Position numbers and translations under genes: made by a program. From assembly GCA_903939755.1 (NCBI GenBank), contig CAJAII010000039.1, positions 40,813 to 104,812 on the forward strand: a DNA stretch of 64,000 nucleotides, read 5' to 3'. Shown here one piece after another: positions 43,179-52,636 of the stretch. Under the pieces are notes generated by a model, which was not told the origin of the DNA, ran no database searches, and worked only from the letters and a program-made list of their open reading frames with translations. How positions within the stretch are numbered: position 1 is the stretch's first letter; each line of letters begins with the position of its first letter. Source of the DNA: an uncultured Flavobacteriales bacterium. GTDB lineage: Bacteria; Bacteroidota; Bacteroidia; Flavobacteriales_D; Crocinitomicaceae.

Positions 43179-44888
43179 TTACGGCGTAAAGGCATCGCCA
43201 GGCGCCAATTTCCTCATTTCCATTCCTTTTCGAAACATTTTTTTCACAACAATTTTGTGGTTCGCATTGTATACTAAAAAGAGGCCATCTTTTAATCCAT
43301 TTTTATAGTGAATTTCATTCATTATGTCCCCGCTTCGCCCGTATTGCATGCAGGCGCCGTGCAATTTTCCCTTTTTGTAATGCGAAACAACGGCAGGCAT
43401 GACACCTCCAGGATGGTAATTTATCCAAGTGCCCGTTTTAATTCCATTTTTAAACTTCCCCGTCTCTTTTATTTCAAAATCTAACTGTGAATACGCTTTA
43501 AACTTCCCATGCTGTACACTCTGGATTGTCTTCATTCCCATTATCACAACATCGTTGTTTCTATTTTTAATTGTTTTTAATTTATAATTTGTCTCCTCTT
43601 TAATCTTTCCGTTATTGTAAAACTCTTTCCACAACCCTGTTTTTTGACCACTTTTATAATTACCCTCTAGCGTTTTATTTCCTGCAGGTGTAAAAGAAAG
43701 CCAGGCTCCATCTAGTTGACCAGAAACGAAAGAAGACTGGTTTTTTATCCTTCCATTTTCCCAAAACACGCGCCATGATCCGATTTCTTTTCCTTGTTTG
43801 TACATACCATCCATAAGTAGGGTGCCATCCTCATACCAAGTTTTCCAATTGCCTTCTTTTAAATCGTTTAAAAACTTGCCTTGTCTATATAAGGTGCTAT
43901 CCTTATAAAAATAGCTCCATTCACCACTTCGCAAACCCTGCTTATAGTTTGCTAAATAAGAGAGTTCTCCGCTAGAATAATAGTATTCCCAAGCACCATC
44001 TTGCAAATCATTATCGAAGTCTCCTTGCATTTCAACCCCTTTATTCTGTGGTAAATTCCAAGTCCATCGACCCGTTTTCAAGCCATTGGTATAATTTCCT
44101 ACTGTGTTTATTTGCCCATCTGTGTAGTAAACTATATATTCTCCGTGTAATGAATCTAAATGATAATTAATCTTCTTGTCTAAAAACCCTTCATCACCGT
44201 AAAAAGACCAACTCCCCTCTTTTTTTCCCTTGTTAAATTCCCCATTGATGGAAACACGGCCATTGGCAAGTCTTTCTTCGAAAGGGCCTGTTTTTAACCC
44301 ATCAATAAACTGGTATTTCTCTTTAATTGCACCCGTTGAATAGTAGGTTTTAATGTGACCATTTCCATTAGTGATTGTTTGTAAATGGTTTGCGGTATTT
44401 TCCCAGTAGGAAATCGTGTAGACGGTATCAACAACGATACTATCGATTGATTTAAGTTTTCCATCTTCATAATAATAGGACCAATTTCCTATTGGACTAC
44501 CAAGCGAAAATGCGCCTACTGTTTTTAGATTTTTATTGCTGTACCATTCTTTGAAAGTACTATCGGGTACATTAAAGGAATAATAGGTCAATTGCTTTAT
44601 GGATTTGTCGGGGAAAAAGATGGTTTGTTTGCCATGAATCCGATCCCTAAAATAATACCGTTCCTCCTCTAATACGCCTTTTACGGAATAAAAAAGCCAT
44701 TTACCATGCTTTTCAGTACTAACCCTTTCCTGGTCGTCTACATAATAAGATCCGGCAGAATGAATAAATTTTTTGTTAGCGTCCCAAAAAATCTTTGTTT
44801 TTGCGGACAAATTTTCTGGTGGAATTTTCTGTGAATAATTGCAAGCAGAAATAAAAATAAAAAAATAAAAAATTGAGCTTCTTAACAT
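43179..44888 (-). CDS. Lipoprotein made of YwqK/MORN-like repeats
   Basis: The 569-residue protein has a lipoprotein signal (MLRSSIFYFFIFISAC, Cys16). After it come about twenty tandem units of roughly 22-24 residues of the form GxWxxYYxDGxLxxxxxYxxG (for example GEWSYFYKDSTLYRQGKFLNDLKEG). These are MORN-variant repeats as in YwqK. Such repeats build extended beta-hairpin sheets and occur in many Bacteroidetes surface or periplasmic proteins; a specific role is unknown. The label 'antitoxin' sometimes given to YwqK relatives has no support here, as no toxin gene is adjacent. It abuts rnr convergently. Confidence 0.87.
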   Translation of the reverse strand: MLRSSIFYFFIFISACNYSQKIPPENLSAKTKIFWDANKKFIHSAGSYYVDDQERVSTEKHGKWLFYSVKGVLEEERYYFRDRIHGKQTIFFPDKSIKQLTYYSFNVPDSTFKEWYSNKNLKTVGAFSLGSPIGNWSYYYEDGKLKSIDSIVVDTVYTISYWENTANHLQTITNGNGHIKTYYSTGAIKEKYQFIDGLKTGPFEERLANGRVSINGEFNKGKKEGSWSFYGDEGFLDKKINYHLDSLHGEYIVYYTDGQINTVGNYTNGLKTGRWTWNLPQNKGVEMQGDFDNDLQDGAWEYYYSSGELSYLANYKQGLRSGEWSYFYKDSTLYRQGKFLNDLKEGNWKTWYEDGTLLMDGMYKQGKEIGSWRVFWENGRIKNQSSFVSGQLDGAWLSFTPAGNKTLEGNYKSGQKTGLWKEFYNNGKIKEETNYKLKTIKNRNNDVVIMGMKTIQSVQHGKFKAYSQLDFEIKETGKFKNGIKTGTWINYHPGGVMPAVVSHYKKGKLHGACMQYGRSGDIMNEIHYKNGLKDGLFLVYNANHKIVVKKMFRKGMEMRKLAPGDAFTP

Positions 44889-44919
44889 GCAATGATATAA
44901 ATGAGGGACTTAAATTTGG

Positions 44920-45567
44920 TTACGGTTTATCGACAAACTGTTTTAGTATTAAAAACACACCAAATGCCGTAAAAACAATTCCAATTAAACGGTTTAAAGC
45001 CAAGAGAAGGGAGTCTGTAACAAGTGGCCTGAGTTTTTTTGCACCCAATATTTTCAAAACATCCATCGCAAAGTAGGTCAACAAAACTAAGGCAACAAAA
45101 ATAATGAGTTGACTTGGATGGTTTTTATCGGTTACCTGATTCCCTTGAGCGATGATCCCTATCCAATAAAATAGAACCGCTGGATTTGCAAAATTCAACA
45201 TAAAACCTTTGATTCCCAACACAACAGAATCGTTATTTTTACTTGTTGTTGAATTATTTTTGGGTGTTAATTCATGTTTTGATTTAGAGAATAAGGTGTA
45301 AATGCCATAGCCGACAAACAGGACCCCTCCTATAATTCCCAGAATAAAATTATTGTTCGATGCATCATTTGTGAAGTTTTTGATTTGGGAGGCAAAAATA
45401 AACGCGAAAAGAATATATATAACATCGCTAATAAAAACACCTAAGTCCAAATAGAGAGAAGCCCTTACCCCCTTGGTAATACTCGTTTCTAGCAAAATAA
45501 AAAATACAGGCCCCACCATCACGCTGAGCAAAAACCCTATCCCTATCGCTTGAAAAATATAATCCAT
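44920..45567 (-). CDS. LysE family amino-acid/metabolite exporter
   Basis: The 215-residue protein has six membrane helices and the family opening GIGFLLSVMVGPVFFILLETSITKGVRASLYLDLGVFISDVIY. The MVGPVFFILL motif is the conserved core of LysE/RhtB transporters. GIKGFMLNFANPAVLFYWIG is the second conserved block. The central loop (about 95-120) is Lys/Asn-rich. These proteins export amino acids or related solutes; the substrate is not predictable. The ATG at 45567 is chosen over the adjacent GTG at 45570. It stands 31 bp upstream of the YwqK-repeat gene on the same strand. Confidence 0.9.
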   Translation of the reverse strand: MDYIFQAIGIGFLLSVMVGPVFFILLETSITKGVRASLYLDLGVFISDVIYILFAFIFASQIKNFTNDASNNNFILGIIGGVLFVGYGIYTLFSKSKHELTPKNNSTTSKNNDSVVLGIKGFMLNFANPAVLFYWIGIIAQGNQVTDKNHPSQLIIFVALVLLTYFAMDVLKILGAKKLRPLVTDSLLLALNRLIGIVFTAFGVFLILKQFVDKP

Positions 45568-45643
45568 CACAACAAAAATATAAATTCATTTCACGGATTC
45601 GGCTTTTTTTTAATAAGTCTTTTCAAAAATCTATTAAGTTCCT

Positions 45644-45651
45644 TACTTTTG
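45644..45651 (+). promoter_or_regulatory. -7 element upstream of the gene at 45670
   Basis: TACTTTTG matches TAnnTTTG and ends 18 bp before the ATG. No clear -33 TTG is seen. Confidence 0.5.
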
Positions 45652-45669
45652 TATGGAAATTAGACCCCT

Positions 45670-46029
45670 ATGAAAACAATAATAGCAAACGACAAACTGA
45701 ACAGCATCATTTCTTTGGTAGAGAAAAAAGGCATTGATAACGCTAAAATAATTGATGAATTAAAAGCGCTACGAGGACATGCCCTAACTGAAAAAGATCC
45801 ATTAGTTGTGAAAGTATTGCGTTTAACGTATGAGTTTTTGAAAGAAAATGAGGCATTTGACGTAAAGGCACAATATGAAGAAGACGAAGAGGGTAATGAA
45901 TATCCTATCGAGCTTGATGACAAAGATAATCTATTGTATTTACTCAACCTTTTGAAAAATGCGGAACATAAGGTTAATAGGGAAGAACTCAAAGATTACC
46001 GAAACAGTTTAAAATCGGAATTATATTAA
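45670..46029 (+). CDS. Small acidic cytosolic protein, unknown function
   Basis: The 119-residue protein has no signal peptide and no membrane segment. It is helical at both ends (NDKLNSIISLVEKKGIDNAKIIDEL and NLLYLLNLLKNAEHKVNREEL) with a very acidic middle (YEEDEEGNEYPIELDDKD). I do not recognise a family. It has its own promoter element and a strong terminator, so it is probably expressed alone. Confidence 0.72.
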   Translation: MKTIIANDKLNSIISLVEKKGIDNAKIIDELKALRGHALTEKDPLVVKVLRLTYEFLKENEAFDVKAQYEEDEEGNEYPIELDDKDNLLYLLNLLKNAEHKVNREELKDYRNSLKSELY

Positions 46030-46124
46030 TCTTACTAAGCAACTCTACTTATAAAGATTGCGTCAAGAGATTATAGTATAAGACAAAAACGTTTGTCTTT
46101 ACATAGTTTTAGTTAACTTGCAGT

Positions 46125-46170
46125 AGCCTGAAAAAAGAACAAGTAAATTGGTTTTTTTTCAGGCTTTTTT
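46125..46170 (+). terminator. Rho-independent terminator
   Basis: AGCCTGAAAAAA (46125-46136) pairs with TTTTTTCAGGCT (46154-46165), followed by further T. It ends the gene at 45670. A smaller perfect palindrome, AAGACAAA-AACG-TTTGTCTT (46080-46099), lies upstream without a T-run. Confidence 0.8.
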
Positions 46171-46194
46171 ATTGTTAGAATTTAACAAGTTTTA

Positions 46195-48999
46195 TTAGCA
46201 GTAATTGCAAAATTTTGATGCTTCGGTATGCGTAAATGGAATTTCTAAATCATAGGTTTCTGAAACCACTTCTTGAAGCAGTTCCTGAAAGATCGCTTGC
46301 AAATCCTCCTTGGTTCCATTTTTGTTTTTCAGTTCCTGGGTATATCCCTTACTCGTAATTAAAGAAAAAACAGAGGCTTCATTTGCTTCTAATTTATATT
46401 TCTCTTTGAAAAGCATGCAATAAAGTGTAAGTTGGAGGGTGTGTTTTGCTTCAAGAAAAGCCGCTTTAGTCCCTGCCGCTTTTAAATTAAATTCGAGGTC
46501 TTTTGACTCTACCTTTCCTGTTTTATAATCTATTATACGGTACTTGTCTCCCTCCCTGTCGATTCTATCAATGTGCCCTGTCAATTTGATGTGTTTTACT
46601 ACCGAATCAATTTCAATAGGTATTGTGATAGACATAACCGCTTCTACTTGCTCAATATATAATGGACCGTCCAACGTTTGTATGTATTCTTTTTCTGACA
46701 ACAATGTTTTTAACACAATTTCATTGGCCATCTCAAAACTTAGTAGGTTTTTTCCGGTGGAAAACAACGTTGCGTCATTATGAAACCGCTCCATAAATTC
46801 CGCTCTTAATATCGCCGGAAAATCGAGAATCATTTTATCGACATCAAGAATTTGAAGCGATTTGGGTGGCGGAGAGATGAAATTTCCTTCTTTGTCGCGC
46901 TGCGCAAATGGGAGGAATAGTTTTTCTAAAGTGCTGTGAATAAATGTCCCGAAATCATTGCTTTCTACATCTTCCATGACTGCTTGTTCCTCCCCAAATT
47001 CAACGATGTATCGATAATAAAAATCCAAGGGACACTTGAGGTATTTATTTATTGCTGAAGCGGAAACGGGCTTTGAAAAATACGCGTCTAATTGTTCAAT
47101 TATTTGAGGTTTCTTCTGTACTATGTTTGCATTTACACCATCATCGGAAGAAAAAGAGGTTAAATAATAACTATTATGGAGGATGGCTTTGGGGTTTAGT
47201 CGTGCCAGTTCCAATTCTAATTGTTTTAAGTAACGACTGGGTTCCGCCGCATTTATTTGGTCGCCAATCGTTGTGTAGGTAAGGGTCAACTCTTCGCAAT
47301 AGTGAAGTAAGCGATAAAAATGTTGTGCAAAAATACCCTGTTTGTGCCTCATAGTTGGCAAGCCTAATCCCTTCCTTAAATCCATCGGGATTATCGTGTT
47401 CATAGCATTCGTTGGAGGGAGATTTCCCTCGTTCATCCCTAGGACAATTATGCGTTTAAAATCGAGTAGCCTTGTTTCTAAAAGCCCCATTATTTGTAAG
47501 CCATCAATCGGATTGCCATGAAATGCAATGCTTTTTGAATGCCAGTGTTGATTAAATAACAGTTTGAAAGTGCGCAAGCTCAAATCAGGAAGTCCCTCGG
47601 ATACGATAGTTTGAAATTCTAATAATGAGTGATCAAATACGAATAATATGTTCCGTTCGAAATCATTTTGTGGAGGTAATTTTCTTAAAATAAATGAATT
47701 TATGGCGCGGATTCCTGTTATGGCTCTGTTCCAATCTTTTTCCCAGTCGTCTAATAGGCAGGTTAGAAAACCTTGGATTTCTTCGGTTAATTTTAAACTA
47801 GATGCATTTTGAAAGATTTTGTTATACCGGATGGTGTCTTGCTCAATGGCAACAAATTGTTTCTGCTCTGCCTCACTTAGCCATGAATTAAAAAGAACAT
47901 GATTAATAATTCGTTGTAAATCTTTATAATAAATCGCTTTTGTTTTAAACCTATTCTTGTTTTCTTGAATGTCAAAGACAATTTCTACCCAAGATTTAAT
48001 GGGCGTTTGATTTAAAGGTAAGCCCAAGGTAATGTTCGCTTTATCAACTGTCGCGGGTATATTTTTAATTAAAGCGCTAATTAATGTCTCGTCAGCAAGC
48101 AATACCAATGTATCATCTAACTCCTTTTTCGATAACTTTTCCAATTCGGTGGAAGCCACCTTCACTTGTCCGGTAAGTTGAGCACATTGAACAATCGAAA
48201 TGTTCATTTCTTTGTTGGCAATATTGTCTCCTATTCTGGATGCTTTTCCAATAGTTAATGTTTCTACATTTTTTCGCTGAAAATCTCCTGCCTCATGTTG
48301 CTTATTTGAAAAATAATACTGGTCAGAATCTAAATAGAAGGCTCCTTTTTTAGAATTGAGTACATTGTTAATGATTTGTAATTCGGCCGTTGATAACGCA
48401 TTAAATCCTGCAAATAAATAAAATGCCTCTGGGTCTGCTCCAAATAAGGTTCCGGTGTATTCTGCCAGCTTTTTATAAGCTTTGCCCGCGCTTATTCGGT
48501 CTTTCTTGGCTAATAGTAATTGTAATTCATTGTATAATTCTGGTAATACATCCCAAAAGACCATGAATTTCTTTTGAGCCTCAGTCAACTCTTTCCCTTC
48601 TAAATTCCAGCTTTCTAATTCCTTAATGGATTTTAAATTTTTAAATACTTGAGTTGGATTTAATAAATACCGTTCTATTTCTTCGAAATCATTGAGTAGC
48701 ATAGGCCCCCATGATAAAAAGTCCTCAAAAGATTGATGTTCTTTAATTTCAATGTTATTATACGCATTAAAAAGTGCCAAAAGAAGCCTGGAAGGGTCAA
48801 TTATAGGGCAGGGAGCATGTTTCTTTATTAATTCATTAATCGTGATCATTTGTGGAGCGAAAATGGGCTTATTGTATACCTTTGACAGTTCTGCCATAAG
48901 GTATTTTGAAGCACGTTCCGAGGGTAAAACAATCACTAAGTGTTCGTTTAACCAGTTATTCGTTTTAATTTCTCTTGCTAAAAAGCTTGTGAATTTCAT
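46195..48999 (-). CDS. AddB-like PD-(D/E)XK nuclease, recombination/repair
   Basis: A 934-residue protein. The N-terminal half resembles an inactivated UvrD-like helicase (LVIVLPSERASKYLMAELSKVY; LIVLGMNEGNLPPTN-type block near 515; FAQHFYRLLHYCEELTLTYT). The C-terminal nuclease has LKCPLDFYYRYIVEF (about 655) and the catalytic HIDRIDREGDKYRIIDYKTGK (about 830-850), then LQLTLYCMLF. Relatives work with an AddA helicase on double-strand breaks, but no AddA gene is adjacent. The chain ends FCNYC and then two stop codons, right where the C-x2-C-x5-C iron-sulfur motif would continue, so the last Cys is missing. ATG at 48999, 3 bp after the DUF4143 ATPase stop. Confidence 0.87.
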   Translation of the reverse strand: MKFTSFLAREIKTNNWLNEHLVIVLPSERASKYLMAELSKVYNKPIFAPQMITINELIKKHAPCPIIDPSRLLLALFNAYNNIEIKEHQSFEDFLSWGPMLLNDFEEIERYLLNPTQVFKNLKSIKELESWNLEGKELTEAQKKFMVFWDVLPELYNELQLLLAKKDRISAGKAYKKLAEYTGTLFGADPEAFYLFAGFNALSTAELQIINNVLNSKKGAFYLDSDQYYFSNKQHEAGDFQRKNVETLTIGKASRIGDNIANKEMNISIVQCAQLTGQVKVASTELEKLSKKELDDTLVLLADETLISALIKNIPATVDKANITLGLPLNQTPIKSWVEIVFDIQENKNRFKTKAIYYKDLQRIINHVLFNSWLSEAEQKQFVAIEQDTIRYNKIFQNASSLKLTEEIQGFLTCLLDDWEKDWNRAITGIRAINSFILRKLPPQNDFERNILFVFDHSLLEFQTIVSEGLPDLSLRTFKLLFNQHWHSKSIAFHGNPIDGLQIMGLLETRLLDFKRIIVLGMNEGNLPPTNAMNTIIPMDLRKGLGLPTMRHKQGIFAQHFYRLLHYCEELTLTYTTIGDQINAAEPSRYLKQLELELARLNPKAILHNSYYLTSFSSDDGVNANIVQKKPQIIEQLDAYFSKPVSASAINKYLKCPLDFYYRYIVEFGEEQAVMEDVESNDFGTFIHSTLEKLFLPFAQRDKEGNFISPPPKSLQILDVDKMILDFPAILRAEFMERFHNDATLFSTGKNLLSFEMANEIVLKTLLSEKEYIQTLDGPLYIEQVEAVMSITIPIEIDSVVKHIKLTGHIDRIDREGDKYRIIDYKTGKVESKDLEFNLKAAGTKAAFLEAKHTLQLTLYCMLFKEKYKLEANEASVFSLITSKGYTQELKNKNGTKEDLQAIFQELLQEVVSETYDLEIPFTHTEASKFCNYC

Positions 49000-49002
49000 A
49001 CG

Positions 49003-50130
49003 TTATGATTTAGTCAAAAAGGGGATGTAACTCAAAATGTTAATTGTGTGAACTGGGATTTCAGGGTAATGTTTTTGAAACAGTGGGGGTGTTTTTAATC
49101 CCTTTTTCTTTGAGTATTTAAACTTGTATCCTGAGATACCTCTTTTTCTAAATTCGAGAAAGTCGACTTGTTGACGGGTGTGTGATCGCCAAAAATAATA
49201 CTGAACCACTGTATTATTAAGTTTGTCCCATTTTATTTTTTCAGCAATAAGCCAATTCATCCATAGTTTATCAATGTCTATTCGCAGCGATAAATCGTTA
49301 AAATTATTTAACAAGGAATTCCGAATGCCATTGTCAAGAAAGATGAACAGGAACTTTTTTTGAATTTCATAGGTTTTCCCCGTTGAATAACACGGCACTT
49401 TATAAATGATATGTGACATGCAAAGCAATGTTATATAACGTTCGATTGTTTCATTGTCTACTTCTATAAAAGTCGCAATTTGATTAAATGACAATGCCTC
49501 ACCTATTTGATTTGCTAATACATGTAGGGTTTTCATCAACACCTCTGATTTGTTAATTCGATTAGCTGCAGAAAAATGGGACTCAACCATTAGTTGTATG
49601 ATCGAATTCAGCTTCTCCTTCTTACTTTCTACAGGTAATTCCAGTGGGTGATAGTTTCCGTAAACCAAACGAGATTCAATTCCTGAGGATTCCAGTGACA
49701 GGCTGGTTGATCGTGTGTATTCATAAAATGTTGGCGGGGGAAAATAGAAATGGAGCCCTTGATATTCTATCGCATCAATTAATTCATCGTCAAGATTTAA
49801 GGTGTTTGACGCTGTCAAAACAACAGATGCAATTGCTCCCTCATCCAACACAGCATCAAGCAATTGCTGCAAAAGTTTTAGGTGTTCACCTTCACAAATT
49901 AACACCTGTTTCTTTTGGTTTACCAACCAAATTAATTCTTCGATGTTTAATTTATTAATTTCAGCTCGGATAGCTGTTTGACGTAAATCAATTAGTTGAT
50001 AGTCCACTTTTCTATCTATAAAAACAGCTTCAACAAAAGTGGTTTTTCCCGCTCCCTTTGGTCCAGAAAGAATGGTTATTTTGTTTTTTGAGTGGCGATC
50101 TATGAAAGAATCTGTAATGAACCGTTTCAT
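49003..50130 (-). CDS. AAA-family ATPase with DUF4143-like C-terminus
   Basis: The 375-residue protein has Walker A GPKGAGKTTF (23-32) and a weak Walker B (VLICEGEHLK, where the usual Asp is Cys). FYFPPPTFYEYTRSTSLS is the conserved element after the ATPase core of this class. A winged-helix segment (SFNQIATFIEVDNETIERYITLL) follows, then the DUF4143 nuclease-like fold with YYFWRSHTRQQVDFLEFRK and GYKFKYSKK (D...E...K pattern). Such ATPases are common in Bacteroidetes and archaea and are functionally obscure. It lies 3 bp upstream of the AddB-like gene, which suggests co-expression. Confidence 0.86.
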   Translation of the reverse strand: MKRFITDSFIDRHSKNKITILSGPKGAGKTTFVEAVFIDRKVDYQLIDLRQTAIRAEINKLNIEELIWLVNQKKQVLICEGEHLKLLQQLLDAVLDEGAIASVVLTASNTLNLDDELIDAIEYQGLHFYFPPPTFYEYTRSTSLSLESSGIESRLVYGNYHPLELPVESKKEKLNSIIQLMVESHFSAANRINKSEVLMKTLHVLANQIGEALSFNQIATFIEVDNETIERYITLLCMSHIIYKVPCYSTGKTYEIQKKFLFIFLDNGIRNSLLNNFNDLSLRIDIDKLWMNWLIAEKIKWDKLNNTVVQYYFWRSHTRQQVDFLEFRKRGISGYKFKYSKKKGLKTPPLFQKHYPEIPVHTINILSYIPFLTKS

Positions 50131-50160
50131 CTTTTTCGCTAAAATTAACTTTTTTTTGCG

Positions 50161-51375
50161 TTATTCGAAAACAATTTTATCAAAAAACAATTGGCTTCGT
50201 TTAGAATTCATGAACTTGTTGCCGCCAAAAGCCTTTGCAATCAACACATTCTGTCCATTTGTTAAAATTCGGATCCAATGTAAGCCTTCCGGATAAACAT
50301 CTGAAATTCCTTCATAAAAGATGGTGCCATCTTCCAACTCGCCGTAACGATATTTTGTGTTGGGTGGACTCGCAATATAAATTGCGGCATATTGCTCAAA
50401 GCTTAAAGTTTGATCGAAAGGGAATGTTTCAATTTCATAGGTATTCCCTTGTCCCAGTTCTTTGTATATTGCTTGAATATTACCGTCCTCCGCTGATGTC
50501 ACTTCTGGCTTACCTGGAAAAGTAACAAGTAAACCTTGTTCTGGCAATCGCAATTCATACCGTTTTAGAGACTGAACATTTATTTTTTCTTGAATTGCCA
50601 TTTCTGAATAGATTGCAGGAACAGACCTTAATTGATATCCTTTATTTCTCAAAAGTTGAATAATTCCTAAAAACCCGAACAAATGGCCCGCTCCAACGGC
50701 ACAGAAAACCTTCTCTGTTTTTAAACAAGAATCCAAACGGATCGACATGGCCACATTTCTTCTTTCTATTATGGAGGCATAAAGCCCCGGCTCATCAGAC
50801 ATGTTCTTTCTAATAAACCGATCTAAAAAATAAAGTTCTCCATTTAAATAAAGTTCCGTTAATCCCTCTAAATCTCTTTTCCTTTTTGGGACAATCAAAT
50901 TATTTTGAGATGTGGGAAGATCTTTGATGTAATCTAATTGGCTATTGTTACTTTCGAGGGGAAGGAACTTTTTATTCGATAGTGCGCCATATTGCTGAAA
51001 ATAAGCATCTAAAAATTGTGGCATTCCGTTTTCGTCCCCATAATATGTCGCAGAAGCCTCATTGGAACCGGTATAAGGATTTCCTTGGTTGTCATACAAC
51101 AAGATATTGCTCTCATCGCGAATAGATAATTGCTTGAAAAATTTAAAAATATCCGTTTCTAATACAATGCACGTTGAATTATCGAGTGCAAAATAAACAG
51201 AGTCTGCCAATTGAAAAATTCTTTTATCATTAGAATGAAGCGTGCCGAACAGATAGGACTTTGTTTTTGATCCGGGTCTTGTAATCTCCCATAACAATTC
51301 GTTGTCCGGCTTTACTATCTGAGCTTCTCCGCAGAAGCAGATTAAAAAAAACAATAAAAAGCCGATTAGTTTCAT
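50161..51375 (-). CDS. TraB/GumN family protein with signal peptide
   Basis: The 404 residues start at ATG 51375 (MKLIGFLLFFLICFCGEAQ, signal peptide). The frame is open 28 codons further but would hide the signal and overlap hutI. TraB/GumN marks are LLWEITRPGSKTKSYLFGTLHSNDKR near the start and FCAVGAGHLFGFLGIIQLLRNKGYQL at about 250. These provide conserved His residues of a metalloprotease-like (Tiki/EreA-related) fold. The C-terminal 130 residues are extra and beta-rich. Enzymatic action in bacteria is unproven. It is exported to the periplasm or beyond (no sorting domain) and lies 31 bp after hutI. Confidence 0.88.
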   Translation of the reverse strand: MKLIGFLLFFLICFCGEAQIVKPDNELLWEITRPGSKTKSYLFGTLHSNDKRIFQLADSVYFALDNSTCIVLETDIFKFFKQLSIRDESNILLYDNQGNPYTGSNEASATYYGDENGMPQFLDAYFQQYGALSNKKFLPLESNNSQLDYIKDLPTSQNNLIVPKRKRDLEGLTELYLNGELYFLDRFIRKNMSDEPGLYASIIERRNVAMSIRLDSCLKTEKVFCAVGAGHLFGFLGIIQLLRNKGYQLRSVPAIYSEMAIQEKINVQSLKRYELRLPEQGLLVTFPGKPEVTSAEDGNIQAIYKELGQGNTYEIETFPFDQTLSFEQYAAIYIASPPNTKYRYGELEDGTIFYEGISDVYPEGLHWIRILTNGQNVLIAKAFGGNKFMNSKRSQLFFDKIVFE

Positions 51376-51406
51376 AGCAGGCAACAAATATAAGGGTAAA
51401 GATGAG

Positions 51407-52636
51407 TCAAAAAATCCTTGCGATGTTATTTTCGCCAAATGAATAGGGCAAATAATCAAAAGATGGAACAGGCTTCGTTAGAATTAGGTTCCCTTCGTAA
51501 CCCAATTTTATCTTACCATGCGTTTTACTTAGCCCCATTGCGAAGGCCGCGTTGATCGTTAAGGCATTAAACGCCTCCTCTGGAGTCATTTTCATTTTTA
51601 TACAAGCCAGTGACCAAACAAAGAATAAATTATAATTTGGAGCAGACCCCGGATTATAATCACTCGCCAAAGAAACCGGAAGCCCCGCTTCCATTAACCT
51701 TCTCGCATCGCCAAAAGGAATTCCTAAAAAAAATGAACAGGCTGGCAAAAGCGTCGCCACACAAGTACTAGATTGCAAAGAAAGTATATCTTCCTCTCCT
51801 ATTTCTTCTAAATGATCAACGGAAAGCGCACCTAATTCGACCGCTGCCTTTACGCCTCCTAAAACAGAAAATTGATTTACATGCACTTTTGGCGTCAATC
51901 CAGCTGCCTTTCCCGCAATTAACAAGCGTTGCATTTGGTCGACAGAAAAATAATTCCGTTCACAAAAAACATCGATAAAATCGGCCAGTCCTTCAGCAGC
52001 AAGTTGTGGAATCATCTCATCAATTATCATTGAAACATAGCCATCTTGATCCGATTTATATTCGAGTGGAAAAGCATGTGCTCCCAAAAATGTGGCTTTA
52101 ATCGGAATCGTAAAATGCGCCTTAAGCCGTTTAATAACCCGCAACATTTTAATTTCAGCACTTGAGCTTAATCCATATCCAGATTTAATTTCAAGGGCGC
52201 CTGTACCCAACGCAATCATTTTTTCTATTCGCTCTAATGCCTGCTGAAACAATTCCTCTTCCGAAGTTTCTTGCAGTTTTTTAGCAGAATTAAGGATTCC
52301 TCCTCCTTTCAGTGCAATTTCTTCATACGTGAGCCCTTTTATCCGATCAATAAATTCAGTCTCTCTGAAAGAGGAAAAAACAGCGTGCGTGTGAGAATCA
52401 CAAAAGGAAGGTAACACATAACATCCTTCGGCATCTACAATTTCAACACCCCTCCAATCCGTGATGCCTTGCCAATCTTCCATTTTACCATAATCGATTA
52501 CGCGATGATCTTCCATCGCAATAAAAGCATTACTAATTATCGGAAGGTGCGCCATTTCTTTTCCCTTTAACAAGGACGGCGTTTCCTCGCTTGCCTGAAC
52601 TAAGCCCTTTATGTTTTTAATTATAATCTTTGACAT
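51407..52636 (-). CDS. hutI: Imidazolonepropionase
   Basis: HutI hydrolyses imidazolone-5-propionate to formiminoglutamate in histidine breakdown. The 409-residue amidohydrolase has FCDSHTHAVFSSFRETEF (HxH metal site), IKSGYGLSS, FLGAHAFPLEYK, VHVNQFSVLGGVKAAVELGALSVDHLEE and SLASDYNPGSAPNYN, all HutI-type. No hutU, hutH or hutG is in the window. A TACTTTTG element lies 29 bp upstream of the ATG at 52636. The TraB gene follows on the same strand. Confidence 0.95.
   Translation of the reverse strand: MSKIIIKNIKGLVQASEETPSLLKGKEMAHLPIISNAFIAMEDHRVIDYGKMEDWQGITDWRGVEIVDAEGCYVLPSFCDSHTHAVFSSFRETEFIDRIKGLTYEEIALKGGGILNSAKKLQETSEEELFQQALERIEKMIALGTGALEIKSGYGLSSSAEIKMLRVIKRLKAHFTIPIKATFLGAHAFPLEYKSDQDGYVSMIIDEMIPQLAAEGLADFIDVFCERNYFSVDQMQRLLIAGKAAGLTPKVHVNQFSVLGGVKAAVELGALSVDHLEEIGEEDILSLQSSTCVATLLPACSFFLGIPFGDARRLMEAGLPVSLASDYNPGSAPNYNLFFVWSLACIKMKMTPEEAFNALTINAAFAMGLSKTHGKIKLGYEGNLILTKPVPSFDYLPYSFGENNIARIF

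Noticed and set aside
43179..44888. YwqK-repeat protein as an antitoxin of a toxin-antitoxin system
   Set aside because: It has a lipoprotein signal, about twenty MORN-like repeats and no adjacent toxin gene. The antitoxin label is a carry-over from family naming.
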